In this document: positions 25,665 to 33,116 of the stretch, in pieces
Position numbering within the stretch: the first letter of the stretch is position 1
Layout: the number at the start of each line of letters is the position of its first letter
Assembly (NCBI GenBank): GCA_963422745.1
Contig: OY730477.1
Location: forward strand, 186,001-250,000
DNA from: G963422745 sp963422745
GTDB lineage: Bacteria > Actinomycetota > Acidimicrobiia > Acidimicrobiales > Aldehydirespiratoraceae
DNA: 64,000 nucleotides
Reading direction: 5' to 3'
Notes under the pieces: generated by a model
What the model saw: only the letters and a program-made list of their open reading frames with translations
Databases searched by the model: none
What the model was told of the DNA's origin: nothing
Translations under genes and position numbers: made by a program

Positions 25665-27422
25665 ATGCACGTGGTCGCCACGGCCGGTCACGTTGATCAC
25701 GGCAAGTCAACCCTCGTTCGGGCTCTCACCGGCACCGATCCGGATCGTCTACAGGAAGAAAAAGCTCGCGGTCTGACGATCGACCTGGGGTTCGCAAGCC
25801 TGGAACTGCCCTCGGGAAAAGATATCTCGTTCATTGATGTGCCCGGCCATGTTCGATTCCTCAAGAACATGCTTGCAGGTACGGGCGGCATTGATGCCAG
25901 TCTGTTCGTAGTCGCCGCCACCGAAGGATGGAAGCCACAAAGCGAGGAACATCTTCAAATCCTGTCGCTGCTTGGGATCCGTCATGGGCTCATTGCGCTC
26001 ACAAAGATCGGGCAGGCCGATGAGGAACTCATAGAGTTAGCGGAACTTGATGTCGCCGAACATGTGCACGGAACCTTTTTGGCCGACGCGGCGATTGTCG
26101 GCGTAGACCCGATCGACGGTCTCGGCATCAAGGATCTTCTCACCAATCTCGAAGATCTCTGCGTCCGAACACCAACCGCCACCGACAACAACAAGCCGCG
26201 CCTGTGGATCGACCGGGTATTCGCTGTGAGAGGTGCAGGCACGGTGGTCACCGGCACTCTCACAGGCGGATCGATCCACGTCGAGGATCAACTCTTGCTG
26301 CTTCCACAGGCTTGCCCGGTTCGGGTTCGGGCTCTGCAGAGCAGACATATCGAACACAACAAGATCAGCCCCGGCAACCGCGTAGCAGTGAACCTGTCGG
26401 GGATTGGCCATGACCGAATCGCCCGCGGCGACGTGTTGGTGGTCCCTGATCAGTGGCACATCACTCAAAAAGTCGATGCATCATTGAACGTGCTTGGCGC
26501 GGTGGATCGTCCCGTAACCCGCCGCGGTGCCCACGTGGCTTACTTCGGGTCAGGGGAATATCCGGTTCGGTTGCGGGTGCTCGGGCCCGACACCATCAAA
26601 CCCGGGGACTCGGGTTCGGTTCGCCTGTACCTACCGGTAGGTTTGCCGCTCGTTCCCGGCGACAGGTTCGTTGTCCGTGAGTCTGGGCGGGGGGTCACGG
26701 TTGGTGGCGGCGAAGTGCTCGACGTCGACCCTATCCTGGCCGCTTCTCGGGCCACTCCGGACCGCAACGCCCACCGTGTGGTTGCCGAGCGAGGGCGGGT
26801 CACGGTCGACCTTCTGGAACAGCTCACCGGGCAGCGCCATCATCCCGACGTGGGCCACTGGGTCGTCGCCAAAGCCGAAGCTGATCGGGTGGCTTCCGGG
26901 CTGCGGGACCGAGTTGGTGGGGCGGGGCCCTTAGGTCTCGACATTGCCTTGCTTGATGACTTCGAACGTGCCGTTTTGGACTCACTCGATGATCTGGAGA
27001 CATTTGACGGCTATGCCCGTTGGGCGGGAACAGCCGATCCGATGGCCGAGCACTATTTTGTCGCTGAACTGGAGTTGGATCCTTTCAACCCGCCCGAGCC
27101 GACGAACGTGGACCGCAACGAACTGCGTCAGCTCGCGCGTCGTGGCGAGATCGTGGAATCCGCTGGCGTTTACTTCGCGGCTTCGGCGATTGAACAAGCG
27201 GCTGTGATCGTGGCGGGGTTACTGGCCAGCCGACCCGACGGGATCACCGTAGCCGAGGCTCGAGACGCCTGGGCCACGACCCGCAAGTTCGCTATCCCGT
27301 TGATGAACACGTTGGACCAAACCGGCGTGACCCGCCGCCGCGGTGATCGACGAATCCCAGGCCCCCGGCTCCCTGAGCACAATCCGGGCCCAGTACCAGG
27401 GGCTAGGGACAATGGGGGCTAG
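25665..27422 (+). CDS. selB: selenocysteine-specific elongation factor SelB
   Basis: SelB brings Sec-tRNA(Sec) to UGA codons marked by a SECIS hairpin. In 585 residues there is a GTPase domain with G1 AGHVDHGKST (7-16) and G3 DVPGH (58-62), EF-Tu-like domains 2 and 3, and a C-terminal winged-helix part that would bind the SECIS. The G4 motif reads ALTKIGQ (111-117): the Asp that fixes guanine specificity (TKAD in E. coli) is Gly116. The 3' end lies in a short tandem repeat, and its TAG stop shares the tetranucleotide CTAG with the convergent whiB stop. Confidence 0.94.
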   Translation: MHVVATAGHVDHGKSTLVRALTGTDPDRLQEEKARGLTIDLGFASLELPSGKDISFIDVPGHVRFLKNMLAGTGGIDASLFVVAATEGWKPQSEEHLQILSLLGIRHGLIALTKIGQADEELIELAELDVAEHVHGTFLADAAIVGVDPIDGLGIKDLLTNLEDLCVRTPTATDNNKPRLWIDRVFAVRGAGTVVTGTLTGGSIHVEDQLLLLPQACPVRVRALQSRHIEHNKISPGNRVAVNLSGIGHDRIARGDVLVVPDQWHITQKVDASLNVLGAVDRPVTRRGAHVAYFGSGEYPVRLRVLGPDTIKPGDSGSVRLYLPVGLPLVPGDRFVVRESGRGVTVGGGEVLDVDPILAASRATPDRNAHRVVAERGRVTVDLLEQLTGQRHHPDVGHWVVAKAEADRVASGLRDRVGGAGPLGLDIALLDDFERAVLDSLDDLETFDGYARWAGTADPMAEHYFVAELELDPFNPPEPTNVDRNELRQLARRGEIVESAGVYFAASAIEQAAVIVAGLLASRPDGITVAEARDAWATTRKFAIPLMNTLDQTGVTRRRGDRRIPGPRLPEHNPGPVPGARDNGG

Positions 27423-27429
27423 GGACAAT
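27399..27429. repeat. 15-base tandem repeat over the selB/whiB stop codons
   Basis: GGGGCTAGGGACAAT occurs at 27399-27413 and 27415-27429, 16 bases apart. The second copy's CTAG (27419-27422) supplies the stop codons of both convergent genes. Confidence 0.85.
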
Positions 27430-27751
27430 GGGTCGGGGTTCTGGCCAGGGAACGTCTCTCGTTTGCGCTCATACCGCCCCATATTCCGTGCTGCTCACGA
27501 ATCGCAAGTGCATATGCGAGGCATTCGTCAATCACCGGACACTGAGCGCAGATCGCCTTAGCCATAGCTTCACGGTAGCGCTTCTCGTCACGGCGCTCGG
27601 GCTTGTCGGGGGGAAAGAAAACGGCCGCCTGCGGCCCCCGACACGCTGCTCGATGCTGCCAATCGAGTTGCTCGCCTTGCGGTCTCACTTGCGGTCTCAT
27701 CAAGCCCCGAGTTTCCTCACTGCATCGGGAATAGCAGATATCGGCTGTCAT
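27419..27751 (-). CDS. WhiB-family iron-sulfur regulator
   Basis: This 110-residue protein has the four cluster cysteines C37 (RAACRG), C68 and C71 (ICAQC) and C77 (DECLAYAL), then the GIWGG turn at 89-93 and a basic end. WhiB proteins hold a 4Fe-4S cluster and bind sigma factor region 4 or DNA. An internal ATG at residue 18 (27700) would give a more usual N-terminus and may be the real start. With nfeD and two ArsA-like genes next to it, the neighbourhood resembles the mycobacterial whiB4 locus (Rv3679-Rv3681c), so WhiB4-like is a fair guess. Confidence 0.92.
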   Translation of the reverse strand: MTADICYSRCSEETRGLMRPQVRPQGEQLDWQHRAACRGPQAAVFFPPDKPERRDEKRYREAMAKAICAQCPVIDECLAYALAIREQHGIWGGMSANERRSLARTPTHCP

Positions 27752-27790
27752 AACAAGCTCATCCCGAAGATTTAGGCTTCACCCGATGCA

Positions 27791-27874
27791 TCTGGGACTT
27801 CAGATCTGGCATCAGCGGACCGCCGTTGCCATGGATCTGGGGATCTCAAATCTGGCCAGCGGACCGCCCTTGCC
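27791..27874. repeat. imperfect 40-base direct repeat upstream of whiB
   Basis: Bases 27791-27830 and 27836-27874 are related, with CAGCGGACCGCC common to both, and start 45 bases apart. They fill the 158-base gap between whiB and nfeD, so they could overlap the whiB promoter. Confidence 0.75.
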
Positions 27875-27909
27875 TTAGATGGATCGGACCGGCTCTATGG
27901 GCGCAACCT

Positions 27910-29277
27910 TTATGACCGCATCTCCCGATAGTCGCGGGCTCCGCCCTCCTCAGGCTCAATTTCTAGGTACAGACCCTCAATGCCCACAACCCTTACCCGA
28001 TCATTCTTGGCGATCGGAGTGGTGCGGTTGACCCGAGCTCTCCACGGCGCCCCTTCAACAAGGACCACTCCCTGCTTGGTTATGTCCTCGGTCGCCGTGG
28101 CGATGGACCCGATCATCCATTCTCGGCCGATGGTCGGTGTTCCGAATCGAGAGCGGATCATCGCTGGCATACCCGTGGTCATTGCCAAGGCCAGACCGAT
28201 AATCCCTGCCATCAAGGTGATCCATGGGATCGATAGCTCGTCGTAGAGGGTGAGTGAACCGATCGTCAAGCAGATCGTGGCGATGATCGACCAGAGGCGT
28301 GGGACACCCGTTTGAACGTCAATCGCGTAGCCGAACATGGCGACTATCAACAATGTCAAAGCCCATCGGTTGGTCGGCAAGACGGTGAGCCCGTAGCAGG
28401 CAACGACGAAACAGAAAGCACCGAGCGCTCCTGCAATGCCCACACCCGCCGTGTAAAATTCAAAGATCAGCAAGCTGGCTCCGACCAGGAACATCAGGTA
28501 GGCCAAAGCCGGGCTGGCAAACGAATGTACCCAGCCGTCAAGTACGGAGAGCTTCGAGAAGCGAATCGCTGAGATTGGTCGGCGTTCCGGCCCATCGTCA
28601 CCTTCCACGATTTCGGACTCAAAGCCCGGCAGTCCCAGCACAAAGAAGGCGAGTGTCGGCGAGTTGCGTTCGGCCAATCCGAGGTCAATTGCTCCCAGAT
28701 CGTCGACCGTGTCGTGACGCAGGGTCTCTGCCACCTCCAACAATCGGGGCATCATCAACGACTCGGGTAGGACGAGTTCACCCAAGTTGCCGAACTTGGA
28801 ACCGACCGAGACCGCCATCTCTGAAGTGGTAGCGATCAACTGGGCCACGCCCCGTTCGGCTTTGGCGTTCGCGCCGACCCAGGCATACACCGCAACATCA
28901 GATCCGGCGATGGCCTCGGCTAACTCCACCAGCCGGGGGGTTGACACGACTGAGTGGGTGCTGTTGACCTGTAGGACGAGTCCACCGGAACCTTCGGCTT
29001 CGGATCGCTCGATTGCTCGCTCGATCGAGTCGGCCACGATCCCGTCGAGCAGCCCGCTGATCTGCAGGACATCAAACACCGGCGCTTTGGGATCGGGCGC
29101 TTCGACAGAGTCCTGCACCGCGTTGAGGTGACCCACCGAGCCAGATGCATGCAACGGTGAGAGCACCATCAGGGCCCCGGTCAGGGTTGCGGCGAACCCC
29201 ACCGCTAGGGTGACTCGACGCCTCAGGTTCGATCGAAACGGCGAGGAGTTGGATGGATCCCGGTCAATTCTTCGCAT
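27910..29277 (-). CDS. NfeD-like membrane protein with degenerate ClpP/SppA-type domain
   Basis: This is 455 residues from the ATG at 29277, which has an AGGA upstream. A signal-like helix (VTLAVGFAATLTGALMVL) precedes a ClpP-class domain (FDVLQISGLLDGIVADSIER), then four to five membrane helices and a C-terminal NfeD OB-fold (VVLVEGAPWRARVNRTTPI). The protease landmarks are poor: the usual D/N-TPGG loop reads NSTHSVVST, and the ASAGT serine loop reads ANAKAERGV, so the serine-lysine dyad seems lost. The frame is open to 29415, but that extension is Pro/Arg-rich. The 5' end overlaps the divergent ArsA gene by 25 bases. Confidence 0.8.
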   Translation of the reverse strand: MRRIDRDPSNSSPFRSNLRRRVTLAVGFAATLTGALMVLSPLHASGSVGHLNAVQDSVEAPDPKAPVFDVLQISGLLDGIVADSIERAIERSEAEGSGGLVLQVNSTHSVVSTPRLVELAEAIAGSDVAVYAWVGANAKAERGVAQLIATTSEMAVSVGSKFGNLGELVLPESLMMPRLLEVAETLRHDTVDDLGAIDLGLAERNSPTLAFFVLGLPGFESEIVEGDDGPERRPISAIRFSKLSVLDGWVHSFASPALAYLMFLVGASLLIFEFYTAGVGIAGALGAFCFVVACYGLTVLPTNRWALTLLIVAMFGYAIDVQTGVPRLWSIIATICLTIGSLTLYDELSIPWITLMAGIIGLALAMTTGMPAMIRSRFGTPTIGREWMIGSIATATEDITKQGVVLVEGAPWRARVNRTTPIAKNDRVRVVGIEGLYLEIEPEEGGARDYREMRS

Positions 29278-30260
29278 CGTCGAGGGTCCTGATCGTGGCT
29301 GGCAAGGGTGGCGTGGGGAAGACAACCACAGCCGCGACGATCGCAACCGCAGCGTCAAGGTATGGCCTCTCGGTACTGGTGGTGGAGGTGGCGGGCCGAT
29401 CGGCCGTGGCCTCAATGTTCGGTGCTGGCCCGCAATCCTACGCAGAGACGATTCTGGTTCCCGGATGCAACGTCGTTGGCAGCGAAGATGACGGCATCAC
29501 GGCCACCGCTGCGGTAGCGAATTCCGCCGAAGACTCAAGCCGACACGGCCCGGTCCTGGGCCGCTCCATCACCCCGGATCTGGCGCTGATCGAATGGATG
29601 TCAAGAAACGGGTTCGAGCGGATCGTGAAGCGCATGGCCGGATCGGGCATCCTTGAGGTGATCGCCACGGCCACCCCCGGCATCAAGGATCTGCTCGTTC
29701 TTGGTCGCATCAAGGCGCTGGAGTTGGACCACGACGCCGATCTGATCGTCGTTGATGCTCCCGCGGCCGGGCACGCACTCGGCTTTCTTCGCAGCCCAAC
29801 AGGAGTGCGCGACACCACCCGCACAGGAGTTCTGCATCGTCAAGCCGATGAAGTGCTTGAACTGATCGGCGACCCGGCACGCTGCCGGGTGATGCTCGTT
29901 ACGATTCCCGAGGAAACTCCCACTAATGAACTTATTGAGACGGCATTCGCAATTGAGGACGAGATGGGTGTGGCTCTGGCACCGGTTGTGGTCAATTGCG
30001 TGCTGCCCGAACTCGACGGGTTGGACAAGTCGCTGAAATGGGTGGAGGCCACCACCGCGGAGATTTTCGACATGCAGACAGCGGCAACGTTAAGACTTGG
30101 CCGACAACGACTCCAGGCTGACCAACTCGCCCGGCTCGCCGAGCAGTTGCCGCTGCCGCAGATTTGTCTGCCGCATCTGTTCACTCCACAGATTCGTAGT
30201 GAGGAATTGTGTGGACTTGCCGGGGTGTTTGAGGACCAGGTACGGAAACTGAAGCCGTGA
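29253..30260 (+). CDS. ArsA/Get3-like ATPase, first of pair
   Basis: This 335-residue protein carries the Walker A AGKGGVGKTTTAA (near residues 16-28), with the signature lysine of the deviant P-loop, and a switch region LIVVDAPAAGHALGFL. No arsenite cysteines or TRC40 zinc CxxC are obvious. The ATG has GAGGAG upstream. It overlaps the next gene by 4 bases. The tandem pair matches mycobacterial Rv3679-Rv3680, beside whiB4 in that genus; whether these move anions or proteins is not settled by sequence. Confidence 0.88.
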   Translation: MDPGQFFASSRVLIVAGKGGVGKTTTAATIATAASRYGLSVLVVEVAGRSAVASMFGAGPQSYAETILVPGCNVVGSEDDGITATAAVANSAEDSSRHGPVLGRSITPDLALIEWMSRNGFERIVKRMAGSGILEVIATATPGIKDLLVLGRIKALELDHDADLIVVDAPAAGHALGFLRSPTGVRDTTRTGVLHRQADEVLELIGDPARCRVMLVTIPEETPTNELIETAFAIEDEMGVALAPVVVNCVLPELDGLDKSLKWVEATTAEIFDMQTAATLRLGRQRLQADQLARLAEQLPLPQICLPHLFTPQIRSEELCGLAGVFEDQVRKLKP

Positions 30261-31399
30261 CCGCTGCGATTACCGGTGACAACAGCCCCTGTTCGATCCC
30301 CAACCATTGCACGTCAGCAGAGGTACCTCGCCTCAGCGTCTCAGAGACGTTACAGGACCGCTGTGTAATCGTGTGCTGTGGTGCGGGAGGCGTTGGCAAG
30401 ACAACCATCTCCGCTGCCTTGGCGATGAACGCGGCACTGGCCCGAAAGCGTGCAGTCGTCGTCACTATCGACCCAGCGAAACGACTCGCCGATGCGCTCG
30501 GTATCACCAAACTGTCGAACACTCCGACAAGAATCGATGGGCCCTGGGAGGGCACGCTGCATGCACTAATGCTCGACGCGAAGTCGACGTTTGATGAGGT
30601 CGTGCGACTTCACGCTGACAACGATTCGCAGGCCGAACGAATCTTCGCCAACCGCTTCTACCGCAACGTAGCGACGAAACTCTCTGGCACTCAGGACTAC
30701 ATGGCGGTCGAGAAACTCAACGAGCTGCATAACAGCGGTGATTTCGATCTGGTGGTGGTGGACACACCGCCCACACGCGATGCCTTGGCCTTCTTGGAGG
30801 CACCGAGGTTCTTGACCCGGCTGTTGAACAACCCGATCTACCGGCTGGTCACGGCTCCGAGGCGAGGACCGTTGAAGCCGCTCAACACCGCTGCCCAGAA
30901 GATCCTCACTCGACTTGCCCGGATCGTGGGAGCAGGGGTAGTGCAAGGAGCAATCGCCTTCTTCCAAGCGTTCGAGGGTATGGAGGAGGGATTCCGTCAG
31001 CGAGCCACCGACACCACGGAGCTGCTGCACGGCGACCGCAGCGCGTTCGTGCTGGTCGCGTCTCCTCGTGGCGACACAATCGCCGAAACTCGCTACTTCC
31101 TGGATCGGCTAAGAGCCGTCGATCTTGACGCCGCTGTCCTGATCGTCAATCGGGCGCTTCCTGCGTTGTCAACCTCGCTTTCGCGTAGCGCCGAACTGGC
31201 AGCATCTCTAGAAGGAACCTCGTGTGGCTCAGCGGCGCAGGCACTGGTCGACCATCGTCAGATGAACCACGCCGACGAAAAACGGATCGGTGAACTCACC
31301 GCCAGCTCTCCCGACGCGGCCGTGGCGCGCGTCCCGCTCCTGGCGAGCGACGTCCACGATGTGCAGGAACTTACCCGCATAGCCAGGTTCCTCGCCTGA
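30257..31399 (+). CDS. ArsA/Get3-like ATPase, second of pair
   Basis: This 380-residue protein has the P-loop CGAGGVGKTTISAAL, where the first Lys of KGGVGKT is replaced by Ala, and a second box FDLVVVDTPPTRDALAFLEA. The GTIDPAKRL-type box reads VVTIDPAKRLADALG. The loss of the signature lysine in only one partner suggests an unequal heterodimer with the upstream protein, as for the mycobacterial pair. A helical segment of about 60 residues (TRLARIVGAGVVQGAIAFF and after) could be a membrane-interacting or client-binding part. The GTG start overlaps the first gene's stop (GTGA). Confidence 0.88.
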   Translation: MTAAITGDNSPCSIPNHCTSAEVPRLSVSETLQDRCVIVCCGAGGVGKTTISAALAMNAALARKRAVVVTIDPAKRLADALGITKLSNTPTRIDGPWEGTLHALMLDAKSTFDEVVRLHADNDSQAERIFANRFYRNVATKLSGTQDYMAVEKLNELHNSGDFDLVVVDTPPTRDALAFLEAPRFLTRLLNNPIYRLVTAPRRGPLKPLNTAAQKILTRLARIVGAGVVQGAIAFFQAFEGMEEGFRQRATDTTELLHGDRSAFVLVASPRGDTIAETRYFLDRLRAVDLDAAVLIVNRALPALSTSLSRSAELAASLEGTSCGSAAQALVDHRQMNHADEKRIGELTASSPDAAVARVPLLASDVHDVQELTRIARFLA

Positions 31400-31425
31400 G
31401 TTCATGGCCGGATCTATCAATCCGG

Positions 31426-31764
31426 CTATGCGTCGAGTGCCTTGACTGCCTCGGCGAAGTCCTCTTTGACCGGGACAATGCGGTCGAACCCCGTGGTGTG
31501 CAGCAGTCGGGTGATATGCGCACGATCGCAAAACACGGCAATGCGGCCGTCGTTGTCACGCACCCGGCGGATACCGCCGATAAGGGCACCAAGGCCAGCT
31601 GAATCCATGAATTGCACCCCGGCGAGATTTACGAGAAGGCGTGATTCGTTGCCGAGCTCGGCGAATGCCTCACGGAACTGAGCTACGGAGTAGGCATCAA
31701 GTTCACCCTCCGGGCACAACTCGACATGGGTCGGAGTCGAGCGGTTGACACGGATCTCGAGCAC
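31426..31764 (-). CDS. second STAS-domain anti-anti-sigma factor
   Basis: This 112-residue STAS domain starts at a GTG at 31764. The key loop reads LAGVQFMDSAGLGALIGG, with the phosphorylatable Ser in DSAG as in SpoIIAA/RsbV. No RsbW-like kinase is next to it, so its partner is elsewhere, possibly the kinase at 6832-7335. The much longer open frame to 32295 is antisense to the receiver gene and is not used. It is convergent with the ArsA pair (26 bases apart) and divergent from the receiver gene. Confidence 0.88.
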   Translation of the reverse strand: MLEIRVNRSTPTHVELCPEGELDAYSVAQFREAFAELGNESRLLVNLAGVQFMDSAGLGALIGGIRRVRDNDGRIAVFCDRAHITRLLHTTGFDRIVPVKEDFAEAVKALDA

Positions 31765-31840
31765 GACCCCAATGCTAACCGAGGTAAGGACCCGGGCCTC
31801 GCTGGCAGGCACACGATGGGCACAGGTGTACCATCGACGC

Positions 31841-32227
31841 GTGACCAACATCCTGCTGGCCACCGACTCCGACGAACTCACCAATGAGATCGAGGCGGCC
31901 GTGGACGGACTATGCATTCTGTACCGTGTAAAGGCAGGCGTGAAGGTGATCTCGGCGATTACCGAGATTGACCCGGCGGTCGTGCTTCTGGATCTGCGGA
32001 TCGGGAACATGGGAGGTATCGCCACCTGCTTGGCGGTGCGCCAACGTGAGGAACGCGGCGACCTCAGACCACGCAGAATCTTATTGCTCTTGGACCGAGA
32101 CGTTGATGTCTTCCTGGCACGTGAGGCGGGAGCCGACGGCTGGCTGGTCAAGCCGATCGAGGCTCTCTCGACTCGACGCGCCGTGAAGGACGCGCTCACA
32201 GTCACCGCCGCAGAACCAACCCAATAA
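31841..32227 (+). CDS. stand-alone response regulator receiver domain
   Basis: This 128-residue protein starts at a GTG that opens NILLATDSDELTNEI. The probable phosphorylation Asp is in the strand AVVLLDLRIGNMGG, and the conserved Lys is in GADGWLVKPIE. The acidic pair at the end of strand 1 is only partly kept (TDSD). No output domain follows. It is divergent from the STAS gene with 76 bases between starts, which hints at joint control of a signalling pair. tRNA-Pro follows 79 bases downstream. Confidence 0.82.
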   Translation: MTNILLATDSDELTNEIEAAVDGLCILYRVKAGVKVISAITEIDPAVVLLDLRIGNMGGIATCLAVRQREERGDLRPRRILLLLDRDVDVFLAREAGADGWLVKPIEALSTRRAVKDALTVTAAEPTQ

Positions 32228-32306
32228 GACTCCAGCGAGCCCGCTCGGCCTTGATCTCGTTTGACCTTCTGGACCGCTATTCCGGGTAGTCTCAAAGGCC
32301 TGCACG

Positions 32307-32380
32307 CGGGCAGTGGCGCAGGTTGGTAGCGCGCCTCGTTCGGGACGAGGAGGTCGTGGGTTCAAATCCCGCCTGCCCGA
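32307..32380 (+). tRNA. tRNA-Pro (anticodon CGG)
   Basis: The acceptor CGGGCAG (32307-32313) pairs with CTGCCCG (32373-32379), giving the C1-G72 pair typical of bacterial tRNA-Pro. The D stem GCGC/GCGC and anticodon stem CCTCG/CGAGG frame the loop TTCGGGA with CGG at 32341-32343. The T loop reads TTCAAAT. CCA is not encoded (the bases after the discriminator are CCGA), unlike tRNA-Sec in this window. Confidence 0.96.
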
Positions 32381-32407
32381 CCGACAAACCCTGGACCGAT
32401 CCAGAAA

Positions 32408-32713
32408 TTAGATATCAAAGCCGATGGCTGCGATCGGGGTGGCCTGTGACATCTGAGGTGGCTCAGCCATCAGCGGCATGAACGACTCCATCGCTTTCTT
32501 CATGGCGCCGCTCTGTCCATGCGACTGCATTGATTCCGGGCCTGACATCAACGCGAAGAACCAGAACTGGTTCCCTTCGCCGCGATGATACGAATAGATC
32601 TCACAGCCGGGTTCGTCTTGGGCGGCTGTGACCATGGCACCAAGGACTTCCGCCATCTCATCGCCTTTGCCATCCTGACATGTGATCGTCCCTATCATCG
32701 TCACTTTGCTCAT
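32408..32713 (-). CDS. antibiotic biosynthesis monooxygenase (ABM) domain protein
   Basis: This 101-residue protein starts at the ATG at 32713, with a GAAAGAGAG tract upstream. It is a single dimeric alpha-beta barrel of the ABM type (TMIGTITCQDGKGDEMAEVL, then DEPGCEIYSYHRGE and FWFFALMSGPESMQSH). Such small proteins oxidise quinones or act as stress-linked monooxygenases without cofactor; the substrate is unknown. The longer frame to 32854 runs into the intergenic repeats and is not supported. Confidence 0.85.
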   Translation of the reverse strand: MSKVTMIGTITCQDGKGDEMAEVLGAMVTAAQDEPGCEIYSYHRGEGNQFWFFALMSGPESMQSHGQSGAMKKAMESFMPLMAEPPQMSQATPIAAIGFDI

Positions 32714-32776
32714 CGTCTGCTCTCTTTCGGTTTCGGTGGGATACTTCCGAAGATCCATTCGGAGCGGTGACTGTAC

Positions 32777-32996
32777 CCGCCAGACGTGGCCCCAGCCGTA
32801 CCCCTGCCACTGCACATCCTGCTCAACGGCTCCGTCACCGCACCAGCCAGACATAGCCCCAGCCGAATGACATCACCAAGCACAACACCGTGATCGGCCA
32901 GCAACTGCACCCACCAGACACAACCCCAGCCACTCCACACCCTGCTCAACGGCTCCGTCACCACACCAGCCAGACACAGCCCCAGCCGAATGACAT
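32777..32996. repeat. four-copy spaced repeat between the ABM gene and amidase
   Basis: A 56-base sequence at 32818-32873 recurs at 32941-32996 with 54 matches. Inside it, a shorter core with CCAGAC and then CCCCAGCC occurs four times, with CCAGAC at 32780, 32847, 32914 and 32970 (67, 67 and 56 apart). The array occupies most of the 403-base gap between the ABM gene start and the amidase start. I see no supported gene in this gap. Confidence 0.88.
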
Positions 32997-33116
32997 GACG
33001 GCCCGCGCCCAGCATTGCAGATCCGGGTACAAACACCTCCGCACAGACGTTGCCGCCGATAATCATCTTGTGTGGGTACATAGGAACCGAGCGGGCGGCG
33101 AGCGATACTTTCTGGG

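Noticed and set aside
31765..32295. N-terminal extension of the second STAS gene
   Set aside because: The extension is antisense to the receiver gene and would make a 289-residue protein with only the last 112 residues conserved.
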